DNA of 42,421 nucleotides, taken from an uncultured bacterium. Its GTDB lineage: Bacteria > Myxococcota_A > UBA796 > CAJQPC01. Position numbers and translations under genes: made by a program. The notes under the pieces were generated by a model. The model was not told the DNA's origin and made no database searches. It saw only the letters and a list, made by a program, of their open reading frames with translations. Location: contig CAJQPC010000280.1 of NCBI GenBank assembly GCA_905480105.1, positions 1-42,421 of the forward strand, in the 5' to 3' direction. This document shows, in pieces, positions 1-8,408 of this stretch (position 1 is its first letter; each line of letters opens with the position of its first letter).

Positions 1-302
1 CCAAAATCGGCGCCGACGCGCACGCGCACCAAGTCGCCGTCGCGGTAGACCACGCTCACTTCAGCGCCCGAGTCCAAGGCCTTGATGACAGGATTGCTCT
101 CGCCTTCGTCACCGGAAAAACGCAGCAAGCTGACCGAATCGACCGCGTAAAGCGTCTCGATGAGCGCCTCGTCAGCCAAAGCATTCACCTCCGCGACAGC
201 ACTCTGCGCAGCTGCGAGCAGCTCGGGCGAGACATCCGGGGTCTGGGCAAAAACAGGCGCGATGAGCAACAAGAAGGACACGAATGACTCCACGATGTTC
301 AC
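1..302 (-). CDS. Secreted protein with SH3-like segment, N-terminal part only
   Basis: Partial gene running off the left edge. From a GTG at 302 (alternative GTG at 293) the product begins with a hydrophobic stretch ending APVFA followed by QTPD, a good signal peptidase I site near residue 20, so it is probably periplasmic. The mature part has a helical segment and then SVVYRDGDLVRVRVGADFG, which resembles the strand pattern of bacterial SH3 (SH3_3-like) domains that often bind peptidoglycan. The n-region carries a Glu and no Lys or Arg. It is divergent from the Mla operon, with 54 bases between the two starts. The rest of the protein is not visible, so the function is only a guess. Confidence 0.6.
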   Translation of the reverse strand, partial: MNIVESFVSFLLLIAPVFAQTPDVSPELLAAAQSAVAEVNALADEALIETLYAVDSVSLLRFSGDEGESNPVIKALDSGAEVSVVYRDGDLVRVRVGADF

Positions 303-356
303 AGGCTAACCCACCGATCCGCACAGACAAAGGGCGAGTGGAATAGCTTAGGCATC

Positions 357-1118
357 GTGTCCTCGCTCGTGCTCAATCCCCTGGCCTATCTCGGGCGCTT
401 CGCCAGCTTCTCAGCGGGGGTCGCCCGTCGACTGATCACAGGGCCTTGGTACCTGACAGACACAGCCAAGCACCTCTGGCTGACCTTTCAACGCTGCTTC
501 TTACCGGTTGCTGCGGTAGTCCTGCCATTCGGCATGGTCATGGCGCTCCAGGGGCTGTCCGTCTTTGAGCTCTTCGGGGCACACCGTCTGCTGGGTTCCT
601 TGGTCTCCGCGTCCGTTTTGCGCGAGCTTTCTCCGGTCTTGGCGAGCGTCTTGGTCGCCGCACAAGGGGGCTCCGCGGTCGCAGCCGAGCTGGCCTCGAT
701 GCGCATCAAAGAAGAGCTGGATGCCAGCGAGGTCATGGCGGTAGACTCCGTCTCCCTGCACGTCATCCCACGGATTCTGGGTTTGGCATTGGCTTGTCCC
801 CTGCTGCACCTGGTGGGCAGCGTCGCTGGAATCACGGGTGGCTACATCGTGGCGGTGTGGATCAAGGGCGAGCAGTCCGGGGTCTTTCTGGCCGAAATGT
901 GGGCCTTCTCTACGCCCTTGGACCTGTACTCCGGCCTGATCAAGACCTGCGTCTTTGGCGTGATCATCGGCTTCATCGCCGCATACCATGGCTTCAACGC
1001 CAAAGGTGGCGCAGCCGGGGTGGGTCGAGCAGTCAACGACACGGTGGTTCACACGGTCACCGCCTTCATCGCGGCCAACTACTTCTTGAGCAGTGCGCTG
1101 TTTGGGGGTGTTGGATGA
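357..1118 (+). CDS. mlaE: MlaE-family ABC transporter permease (first of two)
   Basis: Inner-membrane permease of an Mla/Mce-type system that moves phospholipids between the inner membrane and a periplasmic MCE protein. 253 residues is the normal MlaE length. The family signature is clear: RELSPVLASVLVAAQGGSA followed by AAELASMRIKEELDASEVMA, with about five hydrophobic segments. The start is a GTG at 357. It opens a four-gene operon and its stop overlaps the ATG of a second, different MlaE in an ATGA arrangement. Function by family is secure; the direction of lipid transport cannot be read from sequence. Confidence 0.93.
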   Translation: MSSLVLNPLAYLGRFASFSAGVARRLITGPWYLTDTAKHLWLTFQRCFLPVAAVVLPFGMVMALQGLSVFELFGAHRLLGSLVSASVLRELSPVLASVLVAAQGGSAVAAELASMRIKEELDASEVMAVDSVSLHVIPRILGLALACPLLHLVGSVAGITGGYIVAVWIKGEQSGVFLAEMWAFSTPLDLYSGLIKTCVFGVIIGFIAAYHGFNAKGGAAGVGRAVNDTVVHTVTAFIAANYFLSSALFGGVG

Positions 1119-1879
1119 GCCGGTCGTCCCAGAACACTGCGCGCCTTACTCCCATGGTATCCCTGGGCCGATTTGGGCTGTTCATCCTGCGTTTTATCCG
1201 CGAGAGTATCCGGCGCCCGCCCCCACCCGGCCGTACCTTGGCCGAGGCCTATGCGGTCGGTGTTGCGGCACTTCCCGTCCTGATTGTCATCGCCGCATTC
1301 GTTGGTACAAACCTGGCCATACAGGGGTACACCGCCTTTCAACCCATCGGAGGACAGCGCATGGTCGGCCTATTTGTGGCCCTGACTGGCGTGCGCGAGT
1401 TCGGTCCCATCATCGCGGCGAGCATGGTAGCGGCCAAGTCTGGCACCGAGATGGCCAGCCAGATCGCTGTGATGCGCATCCGCGACCAGATCGACGCCCT
1501 GGAGGTCATGGCCGTTCAGCCCCACTGGTACTTGGTGACCCCACGCCTGCTGGGCATCCTGCTAGCCATGCCGGCGGTCACGACGCTGAGTACTTTCACG
1601 ATGGTCAGCGCGGCCTACTTCGTCAGTGTCTACCAGTTGGACCTGAGCGGCGCGACTTTCATGGAGTTCGCGCTCTCAGCGACCTCGCCAATCGATCTGG
1701 TTGTCAGCAATGTCAAAGCACTGCTCTTTGGGGCCGTGATCTGCTTGGTGTCTTGCTACAACGGCTTTGTCTCCGCCCCTGGACCAGAAGGTGTGGGGGC
1801 CAGTACCAACCGCGCGGTCGTGCTCTCCGCCGTCAGCTGCGTAATCTTGAACTACCTGATCTCCGAGGCGATCTACTGA
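1115..1879 (+). CDS. mlaE: MlaE-family ABC transporter permease (second, divergent paralogue)
   Basis: 254-residue permease starting at the ATG at 1115, which overlaps the stop of the preceding permease by four bases. It carries the same family signature (REFGPIIAASMVAAKSGTE, then ASQIAVMRIRDQIDALEVMA) but differs from its neighbour over most of its length. It has a longer N-terminus with a basic, proline-rich patch (RRPPPPGRTL) before the first membrane helix. E. coli MlaE is a homodimer; two adjacent non-identical MlaE proteins instead suggest a heterodimer, as proposed for actinobacterial YrbEA/YrbEB. The reading frame is open further upstream, but the coupled ATG fits the family N-terminus. 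Confidence 0.92.
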   Translation: MSRSSQNTARLTPMVSLGRFGLFILRFIRESIRRPPPPGRTLAEAYAVGVAALPVLIVIAAFVGTNLAIQGYTAFQPIGGQRMVGLFVALTGVREFGPIIAASMVAAKSGTEMASQIAVMRIRDQIDALEVMAVQPHWYLVTPRLLGILLAMPAVTTLSTFTMVSAAYFVSVYQLDLSGATFMEFALSATSPIDLVVSNVKALLFGAVICLVSCYNGFVSAPGPEGVGASTNRAVVLSAVSCVILNYLISEAIY

Positions 1880-2664
1880 TGCTGCGGCTCACCGACGTAC
1901 ACAAGAGCTTTGGGGAGCTGGTCGTCTTGGACGGGATCTCGCTGGAGTTTCAGCAGGGCCTAACCACGGCAATCATCGGCCCCTCGGGCACCGGAAAGAG
2001 CGTGCTGCTCAAGCACCTGGTGGGGTTGACCCACGCGGACTCGGGCACTGTGGAGTGCTTCGGTGTGGACATGGCCCGGGCCAGCGAGAGAGAGATCTAC
2101 AGCGTCCGCCGCCGCTTTGGCATGCTCTTTCAGGATGGCGCTCTCTTTGACTCCATGAGTGTCGGCGAGAACATCGCGTTCCCACTGGTTCATCACGAAA
2201 AGGAGCTGAGCGCGGCTCAACGGATGGAGCGGGTGGAACAAGTCCTGGAAGAGGTGGAACTGCCTGGCTTCTCAACCCGAGACACTACAGCACTCAGCGG
2301 TGGACAGCGCAAGCGGGTGGGTCTTGCCCGCGCCATCATCCACCGCCCCGAAGTGGTGCTCTTTGACGAGCCCAACAGCGGGCTGGACCCGATGACCTCG
2401 GATGCGATCGACGCCTTGATTCTGCGCATGAAGGAACGCCTGGGCGTGACCTTCATCGTGATCAGCCACGACATCGTCGGGGTCATGAATGTGGCAGACC
2501 AAGTGGGCATGCTGCACGGCGGCCACCTCATCGCCTATGGTCCCCCCAGCGAACTGGTTCACAACCCGCATCCAATGGTCCGGCGCTTTCTGGGCCGCAA
2601 TCTGGCCCTCCCCAAAGGCACAGACGACCCCACCACCTTGCCCAGCCTGAAGTTGCATCGATGA
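1879..2664 (+). CDS. mlaF: MlaF-type ABC transporter ATPase
   Basis: Cytoplasmic ATPase that powers the two MlaE permeases. 261 residues starting at the ATG at 1879, which overlaps the previous stop (TGATG). Walker A is GPSGTGKS at residues 34-41, the ABC signature ALSGGQRKRVG lies near 137-147 and Walker B VVLFDEPNSGLDP near 157-169, followed by the switch histidine in VISHD. The phrase DEPNSGLDP is typical of MlaF/Mkl ATPases. The frame is open far upstream of 1879, but that part overlaps the permease genes and is not family-like. The next gene overlaps by four bases. Confidence 0.94.
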   Translation: MLRLTDVHKSFGELVVLDGISLEFQQGLTTAIIGPSGTGKSVLLKHLVGLTHADSGTVECFGVDMARASEREIYSVRRRFGMLFQDGALFDSMSVGENIAFPLVHHEKELSAAQRMERVEQVLEEVELPGFSTRDTTALSGGQRKRVGLARAIIHRPEVVLFDEPNSGLDPMTSDAIDALILRMKERLGVTFIVISHDIVGVMNVADQVGMLHGGHLIAYGPPSELVHNPHPMVRRFLGRNLALPKGTDDPTTLPSLKLHR

Positions 2665-3578
2665 AGAACAAGCATGAGATCGGAGTCGGGCTGCTGATGG
2701 TCGCGGCGGTGGGCTTGTTGGCCTGGATGTCCTTGAAAGTGGGCGCATTCACCAACTTGGGCGAAGCCATCCAGGTACAGGCGGTCTTTGACGACGCTGC
2801 AGGTCTTCAGGAGGGGGCTGCCGTGAGCGTGGCCGGGGTGGAGGTGGGCACCGTCAGTGACCTGAGCGTGGACTTTGACAAGGCAGTCGTGGGCCTGCGC
2901 ATCCAACCAAACGCCGGTATTCGCAGCGACGTTCAGGTGCATATTCGCGCCCGCTCGGTCCTGGGTGAGAAGTACTTGGAGCTCATGCCAATCAGTCGAG
3001 ATGCTCCCCTTCTCACGAATGGGGCAATCATCACTGACACCCGCGGCCAAGTGGAGATCGACCAACTCGTCACCTCCCTGGGCCCGCTCATAGAAAAGGC
3101 AACGGCCCTCAACACCCAGGAAATTCAGACCCTTGTTGAGCCCTTCGCCCAGGCCTTGGAAGATGACCCTGAGCGTCCCCAACGCATGCTGCAGGACCTG
3201 GAAGTGACCCTGCACAATGCGCGCTTGGCCAGCGAGCAGCTGCCCGCTCTGATGGACGAGTCCCGTCGTACATTGACCCAGGTCCGCGGTGTATCCCAGG
3301 TCGCAAGCGACACCCTAGCGAAGGCCGACGCGCTCTTGGTGGAGGTGAATCCCATCGTCACGGACATCCAGTCCGGCGCCGAGAGGGTTCCCGCACTGAC
3401 AGAAGAGATCGAGCTCACATTGTCCCAGGCCAGAGTGCTTCTGGCCAGTCTCTCGAGTTCCACCGAGAGCCTGGAGATCGTCCTCAAGAACTTCGAGCAG
3501 ATCGATCAGGCGGAAATCGAGCGCCTGATGCGGGAAGAGGGCGTGAAAGTCAGGCTGATCGAGAGAAAAGGCGATTAG
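2661..3578 (+). CDS. mlaD: MlaD-type MCE domain lipid-binding protein
   Basis: Periplasmic substrate-binding component anchored in the inner membrane. 305 residues: a positively charged N-terminus (MKNKHEIG), one membrane helix at about 7-25, then a single MCE domain at about 36-125 with the family phrases GLQEGAAVSVAGVEVGTV and ARSVLGEKYLEL. The C-terminal half (about 140-290) is long, helical and coiled-coil-like, as in MCE proteins that assemble into tubes or needles rather than the short E. coli MlaD. It closes the operon. No mlaB, mlaC or mlaA homologue is next to it, so those would have to lie elsewhere or be absent. Confidence 0.92.
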   Translation: MKNKHEIGVGLLMVAAVGLLAWMSLKVGAFTNLGEAIQVQAVFDDAAGLQEGAAVSVAGVEVGTVSDLSVDFDKAVVGLRIQPNAGIRSDVQVHIRARSVLGEKYLELMPISRDAPLLTNGAIITDTRGQVEIDQLVTSLGPLIEKATALNTQEIQTLVEPFAQALEDDPERPQRMLQDLEVTLHNARLASEQLPALMDESRRTLTQVRGVSQVASDTLAKADALLVEVNPIVTDIQSGAERVPALTEEIELTLSQARVLLASLSSSTESLEIVLKNFEQIDQAEIERLMREEGVKVRLIERKGD

Positions 3579-3683
3579 TCGCTAAGTCGTTTGGTGCCCA
3601 GGAAGCGCTGGCAACGCGCTGGCCCGGTCATCTTCCCCACGCCAAGCTCCTCGCCACAGATGTGGTGGTGGCTCAGGCAGGAC

Positions 3684-4346
3684 TCAGGCTGGCTTTTCCA
3701 AGGCCAAGATCGCAAAGCGCCCCCCTCGGCGCCCGACCGACTCAAGCACCCGCAGTCCATTGCGCTCCGCCAAGAACTCCAGGTCATCCAGGGAGAACAA
3801 GCAGTGCTCCCGGAAGTGCTGAAGGGTGCCAGGAGTCAGCTCTTGCTCCTCGTCCAGGTAGTTCCTCAGATCGCGGCGTAGCCAGTCGTAGAGCAGGATG
3901 CGTCCGCCAGGCTTGAGCAGCCGGGCCATCTCGGCCATGAGCGGCGGCGGGTGGGGCAGCTCATGAAACACCATCACGCAGGTCACCAGATCCGCGCAGC
4001 CATCGGGCAGGGGCAAGGGCTGCTCAAGGTTGGCCTGTAGCAGTGTTGCACCAGCCAGAGCGGCGTTTTCAGTGGCAGGCTCCAGCATCTCGGGCTGGAC
4101 CTCGACCCCTGTGATCTGCGCATCGGGCAGGCGTGCACGAAGCATGGGCAAGAGTAGCCCTGGGCCCGTGCCCAAGTCGACCACCGATTCGGCCTGATGC
4201 ACATAGGTGTCGAACACCCCCCACCAGATGGGCCCAAAGCGGCCCGCCGAGCTCTGAATCATCGCATCGCGGAAGTTGGCAAAGTCGCCGTGGTGGGCTT
4301 GGAGGTGCTCCAGCCCAGCCGGACCGGGTCCAGGTTCATTAGTCAT
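3684..4346 (-). CDS. Class I SAM-dependent methyltransferase
   Basis: 220-residue Rossmann-fold methyltransferase. Motif I is VVDLGTGPG at about residues 55-63, followed by an acidic strand end (GVEVQPEMLEPA), then a post-motif region ADLVTCVMVFHELPHPPPLM and LLKPGGRILLYDWLRRDL, as in Methyltransf_11/UbiE-like enzymes. The substrate cannot be told. The ATG at 4346 overlaps the end of the upstream small gene by eight bases, so it is translationally coupled and last in a three-gene minus-strand operon behind the DinG-like helicase. About 105 bases of non-coding sequence separate its stop from the convergent mlaD; I see no convincing terminator there. Confidence 0.85.
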   Translation of the reverse strand: MTNEPGPGPAGLEHLQAHHGDFANFRDAMIQSSAGRFGPIWWGVFDTYVHQAESVVDLGTGPGLLLPMLRARLPDAQITGVEVQPEMLEPATENAALAGATLLQANLEQPLPLPDGCADLVTCVMVFHELPHPPPLMAEMARLLKPGGRILLYDWLRRDLRNYLDEEQELTPGTLQHFREHCLFSLDDLEFLAERNGLRVLESVGRRGGRFAILALEKPA

Positions 4347-4782
4347 CTTCGTGCTCCTGGACGCGACTGGCCTCGGTGGCGGGAGGGGGCGGCTGACGTT
4401 CCTGGCGGGCCGAGGCGCGCTGGCTCTCGCGCTCCCGTCTCAGGCGCTCATAGTGGTCCTCTTCAGTCTCCTCCTCGCCCCTCAGTGCGTCACCGATTGG
4501 CTTGAGCTTCAGGCTCGCGTTTACCTCAAGGGAGTAGTTGGTGAGCAGGTAGAGGACCGCGTCATCCAGGCCCAGCCCCTCCAGATAGGTGCGCACCTCG
4601 CGGCCAACCTGGCGTACAGCCTCGGTCTTCACTTTATCGGAGCTGTCCAAAACGGCGTGCAGAAGGTCCTTGCCCTTTGCGTCTTCGACAAAGCGGCGGG
4701 CCGCGCCACGAAGGCTGGGACGGGGCCGCTTGGCGTGCTCGTCTTGGCCCGTTGGGGGCTTTGGGGGTTCGCGCTCACTCAT
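4339..4782 (-). CDS. Small charged protein of unknown function
   Basis: 147 residues that I do not recognise. The N-terminus (about 1-30) is proline- and charge-rich and probably disordered. The middle (about 30-100) is a well-formed helical region, including AVLDSSDKVKTEAVRQVGRE and a phrase LTNYSLEVNASLKLKP. The C-terminus is a highly charged, Glu/Arg-rich tail. The central motif resembles small uncharacterised proteins I associate with myxobacterial-type genomes, but this is memory rather than proof. It begins three bases after the helicase stop and overlaps the methyltransferase start, so the three are almost certainly made together. It has no signal peptide or membrane helix. Confidence 0.75.
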   Translation of the reverse strand: MSEREPPKPPTGQDEHAKRPRPSLRGAARRFVEDAKGKDLLHAVLDSSDKVKTEAVRQVGREVRTYLEGLGLDDAVLYLLTNYSLEVNASLKLKPIGDALRGEEETEEDHYERLRRERESQRASARQERQPPPPATEASRVQEHEDD

Positions 4783-4785
4783 GGA

Positions 4786-7203
4786 TCACCTCGGGGGGAG
4801 TGTAATCCCCGCGCGCTGCTCCTCAAAGAAGGCCTGCACCTGGGGAAGAACGACCCGGGCTGGGCCGCTGACCCGTCGGGCATCGGGCAAGGCGTTTATA
4901 AACAGGCGCCCGTACCACATCTCGTGGAGCCGCCGGTCCAGGATGGCGACCACCCCGCGATCGCTCTGAGAGCGCACCAGACGGCCAAAGCCCTGGCGCA
5001 GCTTGAGCACCGCTTCTGGCAAGCTGAGCACGCGGAAAGGGTCTCGACCCTGAGCACGCACGCGCTGATGACGGGCCTGGGCAACGGGCTCGGTGGGTAC
5101 ACGGAAAGGCAGCTTGGGGATGACCACCAAACGCAAGCCTTCGCCCTTGACGCTCACTCCTTCCCAGAAGGAATCGGTTCCAACCAAGACGGCACCATGG
5201 TTCTCTCTGAACCGGCGAAGCAGCCGTTCTCGGCCAGACTTTCCCTGCAGAAGCACAGGGTAGCGGTCACCGAGTTCTCGCTCCAGGAGAGCCCCGAACG
5301 CTCGGACCGCGGCGTAGCTGGTGCACAACACAAAGGCGCCCCCCTGGCTGGCGCGCACCAGTTCCACCAGCACATCACCCGCACGCTCGATGTAGTCCGA
5401 CGCCTCGGGACGAGGCAGGTCGCGCGGCAGCGCCAACAGGGCTTGATCTCGATAGGAGAACGGACTGGGCAGCTTGGAAGTCGTGGCCTGTTCTACGCCA
5501 GATGCTTCAAAGAAGTGAGCAAAGGACTCCTGGACAGCCAAGGTCGCGCTGGTGGCCGCAGCACCTTCCATCCTGGACCAAAGAATGTCGTCGAGCAGCG
5601 GCGCGACGTCTACCGGGGCCTGGCAGAGGGCCACCGCTTGGCGCCGATCCTGCTCGATGTAGCGAACCTGCCCCTCAGCCTGCTCCAAGAAAGCGCGCAG
5701 CTCCTTGTGCTTGGCCCCGATACGTCGAGCGGCCCGCTGCACGTCCATTACAGGCTGAGCCTGGTCCACCGGGATGCTGCACTCTTCCAGGGTCTGGAGG
5801 ATGCTGCCCAAGCGGTCGTGCAGCTCCCGCAAGTCATTGGCCATCTCTGCGACGGTTTCCGCCGCGTCTTGCCAGTCAGCCCCCTGATGATCCGGGTAGG
5901 TAATGCGCCGCTGAGGCTTGTTGTTCAGCAGCTTGATTCCGACGTGGTCAAAGCCAGCCTGGAGCTGATCTCGGACTGCAGTGGCTTGGTCGATGGCCAC
6001 CTCAGCACGCTCGACGATCTGCGTGGCCTTGACGCCAAAACGCCCAGCCACCTTCTTTAGGGCTCCTTCCCTGCCGCGACGAGACAACAAGGGGTTGATG
6101 GCCCGCTGTATCGCCTTGGCCGTCGCACGCTGGGAAGTCACCGAGGTCGCAGCGTCCTGGAGGTGATGGGCCTCGTCCAGGATCACCCTGGAGTAGCGCG
6201 GCACGATGCCATCTCCCCCGGTCTGGCCCTTGATGTGTAGATCAGAGAGCAGGAGCGCATGGTTGAGAACCAGGATGTGGGCAGCGGCGGCCTTTCGCCG
6301 GGCCCGGTAGTAGAAACACTGGTTGTAGTGAGGACAGCGGGTGCGAAGGGTCTGATCCGAGTCCGACTGAACGCGCTCCCAAACCTCCCCTTCCACGTCA
6401 AAGCTCATGTCTTGCATGGAGCCTTCCTCGGCAGTTGCAGCCCAGTCAGAGATGCGCTGAAAGGCCTCGGCGTCCCCTCCGTCCGCCTGAGCTGCAGCCA
6501 GCTTTCTCCTGCACAGGTAGTTGCCACGCCCCTTGAGCAGCGCAGCTTCAAACTCCAACCCACCCTTGCGTGCCAGGGGTAGGTCAGAGGACCAGAGCTG
6601 GCCCTGGAGGGTGCGGGTATAGGTGGTCACCGCCACCTTGGAGTCATTGGCCTGGGCCCACAGAATCGCTGGAACAAGGTAGGCCAGTGACTTGCCCGTT
6701 CCGGTCCCGGCTTCGACCACCAGGGGGTCTCCCCCGTCCAGAGCGTCGGCGACCTGCTCGGCCATGAGCCTCTGGGCCGGCCTGGCCTCGGCGTCGGGCA
6801 TGGCCCTGGGGAGTCCCACCTCGAAGAACTGCGCAAGCGCGCGCCTGTCGATGAGGTGGCGCTGCTTTTTCGCCGGCTCCACAACCCAGTTGTCCTTCCG
6901 CACCCCGGAATCGACAATGATCACGCCAATTCCTTCGTCGCCGTAGCGATTTGCCAAGTGAAGATCAGCATCACTGGGGCGTAGATCACCAGAGGGATGA
7001 TTGTGGATGACCACCTGCCCAGTGCGCGGGCGCTCCAGAAGCGCCGGCACCGCGCCCTCTGTGCCCCGGCAGTGCACCTCCAAATGGGCCACCCGCCCAA
7101 AGAGATCCACATCTCCGATCGCAAAGACTTCGACCCCTCCGGCCTCGCGAATCGCGTCCCGCAGGCGCTGAGCGGCGTTCGGAGTGAAGCGTAGGACGGC
7201 CAT
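4786..7203 (-). CDS. DinG/XPD-family helicase with N-terminal JAMM (RadC-like) domain
   Basis: 805-residue cytoplasmic protein. Residues about 1-110 form a JAMM/RadC-like metalloprotease-fold domain with the zinc-site pattern HNHPSGDLRPSDAD at 67-80 (HxH, seven residues, S, two, D). The rest is a superfamily 2 helicase of the DinG/XPD type: Walker A EAGTGTGKS (164-172), an iron-sulphur region with Cys231, Cys290 and Cys296, a DEAH box in ILDEAHHL (341-348), and C-terminal motifs including GTDSFWEGV and KLRQGFGRLVRS. The Cys expected about five residues before Cys290 is Thr285, so only three of the four usual cluster ligands are present. Such helicases unwind damaged or structured DNA 5' to 3'. 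The start is an ATG at 7203. It leads a three-gene operon. Confidence 0.9.
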   Translation of the reverse strand: MAVLRFTPNAAQRLRDAIREAGGVEVFAIGDVDLFGRVAHLEVHCRGTEGAVPALLERPRTGQVVIHNHPSGDLRPSDADLHLANRYGDEGIGVIIVDSGVRKDNWVVEPAKKQRHLIDRRALAQFFEVGLPRAMPDAEARPAQRLMAEQVADALDGGDPLVVEAGTGTGKSLAYLVPAILWAQANDSKVAVTTYTRTLQGQLWSSDLPLARKGGLEFEAALLKGRGNYLCRRKLAAAQADGGDAEAFQRISDWAATAEEGSMQDMSFDVEGEVWERVQSDSDQTLRTRCPHYNQCFYYRARRKAAAAHILVLNHALLLSDLHIKGQTGGDGIVPRYSRVILDEAHHLQDAATSVTSQRATAKAIQRAINPLLSRRGREGALKKVAGRFGVKATQIVERAEVAIDQATAVRDQLQAGFDHVGIKLLNNKPQRRITYPDHQGADWQDAAETVAEMANDLRELHDRLGSILQTLEECSIPVDQAQPVMDVQRAARRIGAKHKELRAFLEQAEGQVRYIEQDRRQAVALCQAPVDVAPLLDDILWSRMEGAAATSATLAVQESFAHFFEASGVEQATTSKLPSPFSYRDQALLALPRDLPRPEASDYIERAGDVLVELVRASQGGAFVLCTSYAAVRAFGALLERELGDRYPVLLQGKSGRERLLRRFRENHGAVLVGTDSFWEGVSVKGEGLRLVVIPKLPFRVPTEPVAQARHQRVRAQGRDPFRVLSLPEAVLKLRQGFGRLVRSQSDRGVVAILDRRLHEMWYGRLFINALPDARRVSGPARVVLPQVQAFFEEQRAGITLPPR

Positions 7204-7308
7204 CCACCAACGCTAACGCATCGACCCAAGCCCATCCTGGTGCTACAACTGCCGGCTAAGAGATCTTGACGACCCAAGGGCCACCCCGGCACGAGGATGG
7301 AAGCGAAG

Positions 7309-8391
7309 ATGCGGGTGATTCTGGCAGGCGGTGGCACAGGCGGACACGTTTACCCGGCCTTGGCAATGGGTGACGCACTCCGCCACTTGGGCCACCACGT
7401 TGAGTACATGGGGGATCCAGATCGGCTCGAAGCCCGCGTCGCTCCCGAACGCGGCTACGTCTTCCACCCCCTGCGGGCACCCAAGTACCCGAGAGGTGGC
7501 CTGAGCGGAAAGGTACGCTTCGCTTTTTCCCTGCTCGCAGCGACTCGGCTTGCTCGGGGCAGGCTCAAAGAGCTGAACGTCGATCTGGTTCTTGGTGTCG
7601 GCGGCTATATCTCCGCTCCCACAATCCTCGCCGCGTGGACACTGGGTATCCCCCGTGTCATCCACGAAGCCAACTTGGCCCCAGGCTTGGCAAACCGCCT
7701 GTGCGCCAAGGTCGCCAGCTTGGTGCTGCTCACCTACGAGCAGTCCGGTCCACGCCTGGGTGGCTCCGCCGAGAAACACCTCGTCGGGTGCCCGGTGAAC
7801 CCCAAAGTGCTGCAAGGCGACCGAGCCGAGGCCTTGGCCCACTACGGCCTGACCCCCGAGCAGCCCGTTCTTCTGATGATGGGCGGCAGCCTGGGCGCAG
7901 CCACCTTGAACGCCATCGCTCTGGCTGCCGCGCGCATGCAAGATCGCCCGTGGCAGCTTCTCTGGATCACCGGGCCGCGCTACCACGAGGAGGCCTCACG
8001 CGACCTGGGTGCGGTGCCACCCGGCGTGGCCCTTGTTGGCTACGAGAATCAGATGGGCCGGGCCTACGCCGCCGCTGACTTGGTCCTGGCCCGAGCCGGT
8101 TCCAGCACCCTCTCCGAGATCACGGCCTTGGGCAAGCCTGCGGTGCTCATCCCCTCCCCCAACGTCACCGACAACCACCAGGAAGCCAACGCGCGTGGCC
8201 TGGAGCACTTGGGCGCCGTGATGGTCTTCGTAGAGAAGAACCTGGACGTGAACCACACGCTCAGTCGAATCACCCAACTGCTTCGACAGTCCTCCGCCCT
8301 GGAGTCCATGTCCCAAGCTAGCCGAAGCCAGGGCAAGACCGAAGTGGCCCAGCAGGTCGCTATGCTGCTCGAGACCACCTTCGCAAAGTAG
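7309..8391 (+). CDS. murG: MurG, lipid II-forming N-acetylglucosaminyltransferase
   Basis: Peripheral inner-membrane enzyme that adds GlcNAc to lipid I to make lipid II for peptidoglycan. It shows the N-terminal glycine-rich loop GGGTGGHVYPAL, then GVGGYISAPTILAA, VIHEANLAPGLANR, LLMMGGSLGA and the UDP-GlcNAc site LARAGSSTLSEITALGKPAVLIPSP. It is 360 residues from the ATG at 7309. An ATG at 7297 would add four residues, but 7309 has GGAAG five bases upstream and gives the family-typical MRVILAGGG start. The gene is alone here, with no other mur or fts gene in the window, so it has left the usual division/cell-wall cluster. Confidence 0.95.
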   Translation: MRVILAGGGTGGHVYPALAMGDALRHLGHHVEYMGDPDRLEARVAPERGYVFHPLRAPKYPRGGLSGKVRFAFSLLAATRLARGRLKELNVDLVLGVGGYISAPTILAAWTLGIPRVIHEANLAPGLANRLCAKVASLVLLTYEQSGPRLGGSAEKHLVGCPVNPKVLQGDRAEALAHYGLTPEQPVLLMMGGSLGAATLNAIALAAARMQDRPWQLLWITGPRYHEEASRDLGAVPPGVALVGYENQMGRAYAAADLVLARAGSSTLSEITALGKPAVLIPSPNVTDNHQEANARGLEHLGAVMVFVEKNLDVNHTLSRITQLLRQSSALESMSQASRSQGKTEVAQQVAMLLETTFAK

Positions 8392-8408
8392 ATTGACCCG
8401 GCAGGTTC

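Noticed and set aside
1093..1878. Upstream extension of the MlaF frame
   Set aside because: It overlaps the second MlaE fully and is unlike any ATPase N-terminus; the coupled ATG at 1879 is correct.
3579..3683. Possible terminator or small gene between mlaD and the methyltransferase
   Set aside because: There is an eight-base direct repeat (GCGCTGGC twice) and a short CCACA/TGTGG stem, but no U-tract or stable long stem; a 70-codon minus-strand frame here overlaps the methyltransferase and lacks support.
4276..6060. Long plus-strand open frame of about 590 codons opposite the JAMM-helicase
   Set aside because: The minus-strand helicase has all its motifs intact; the opposite frame shows no domain.
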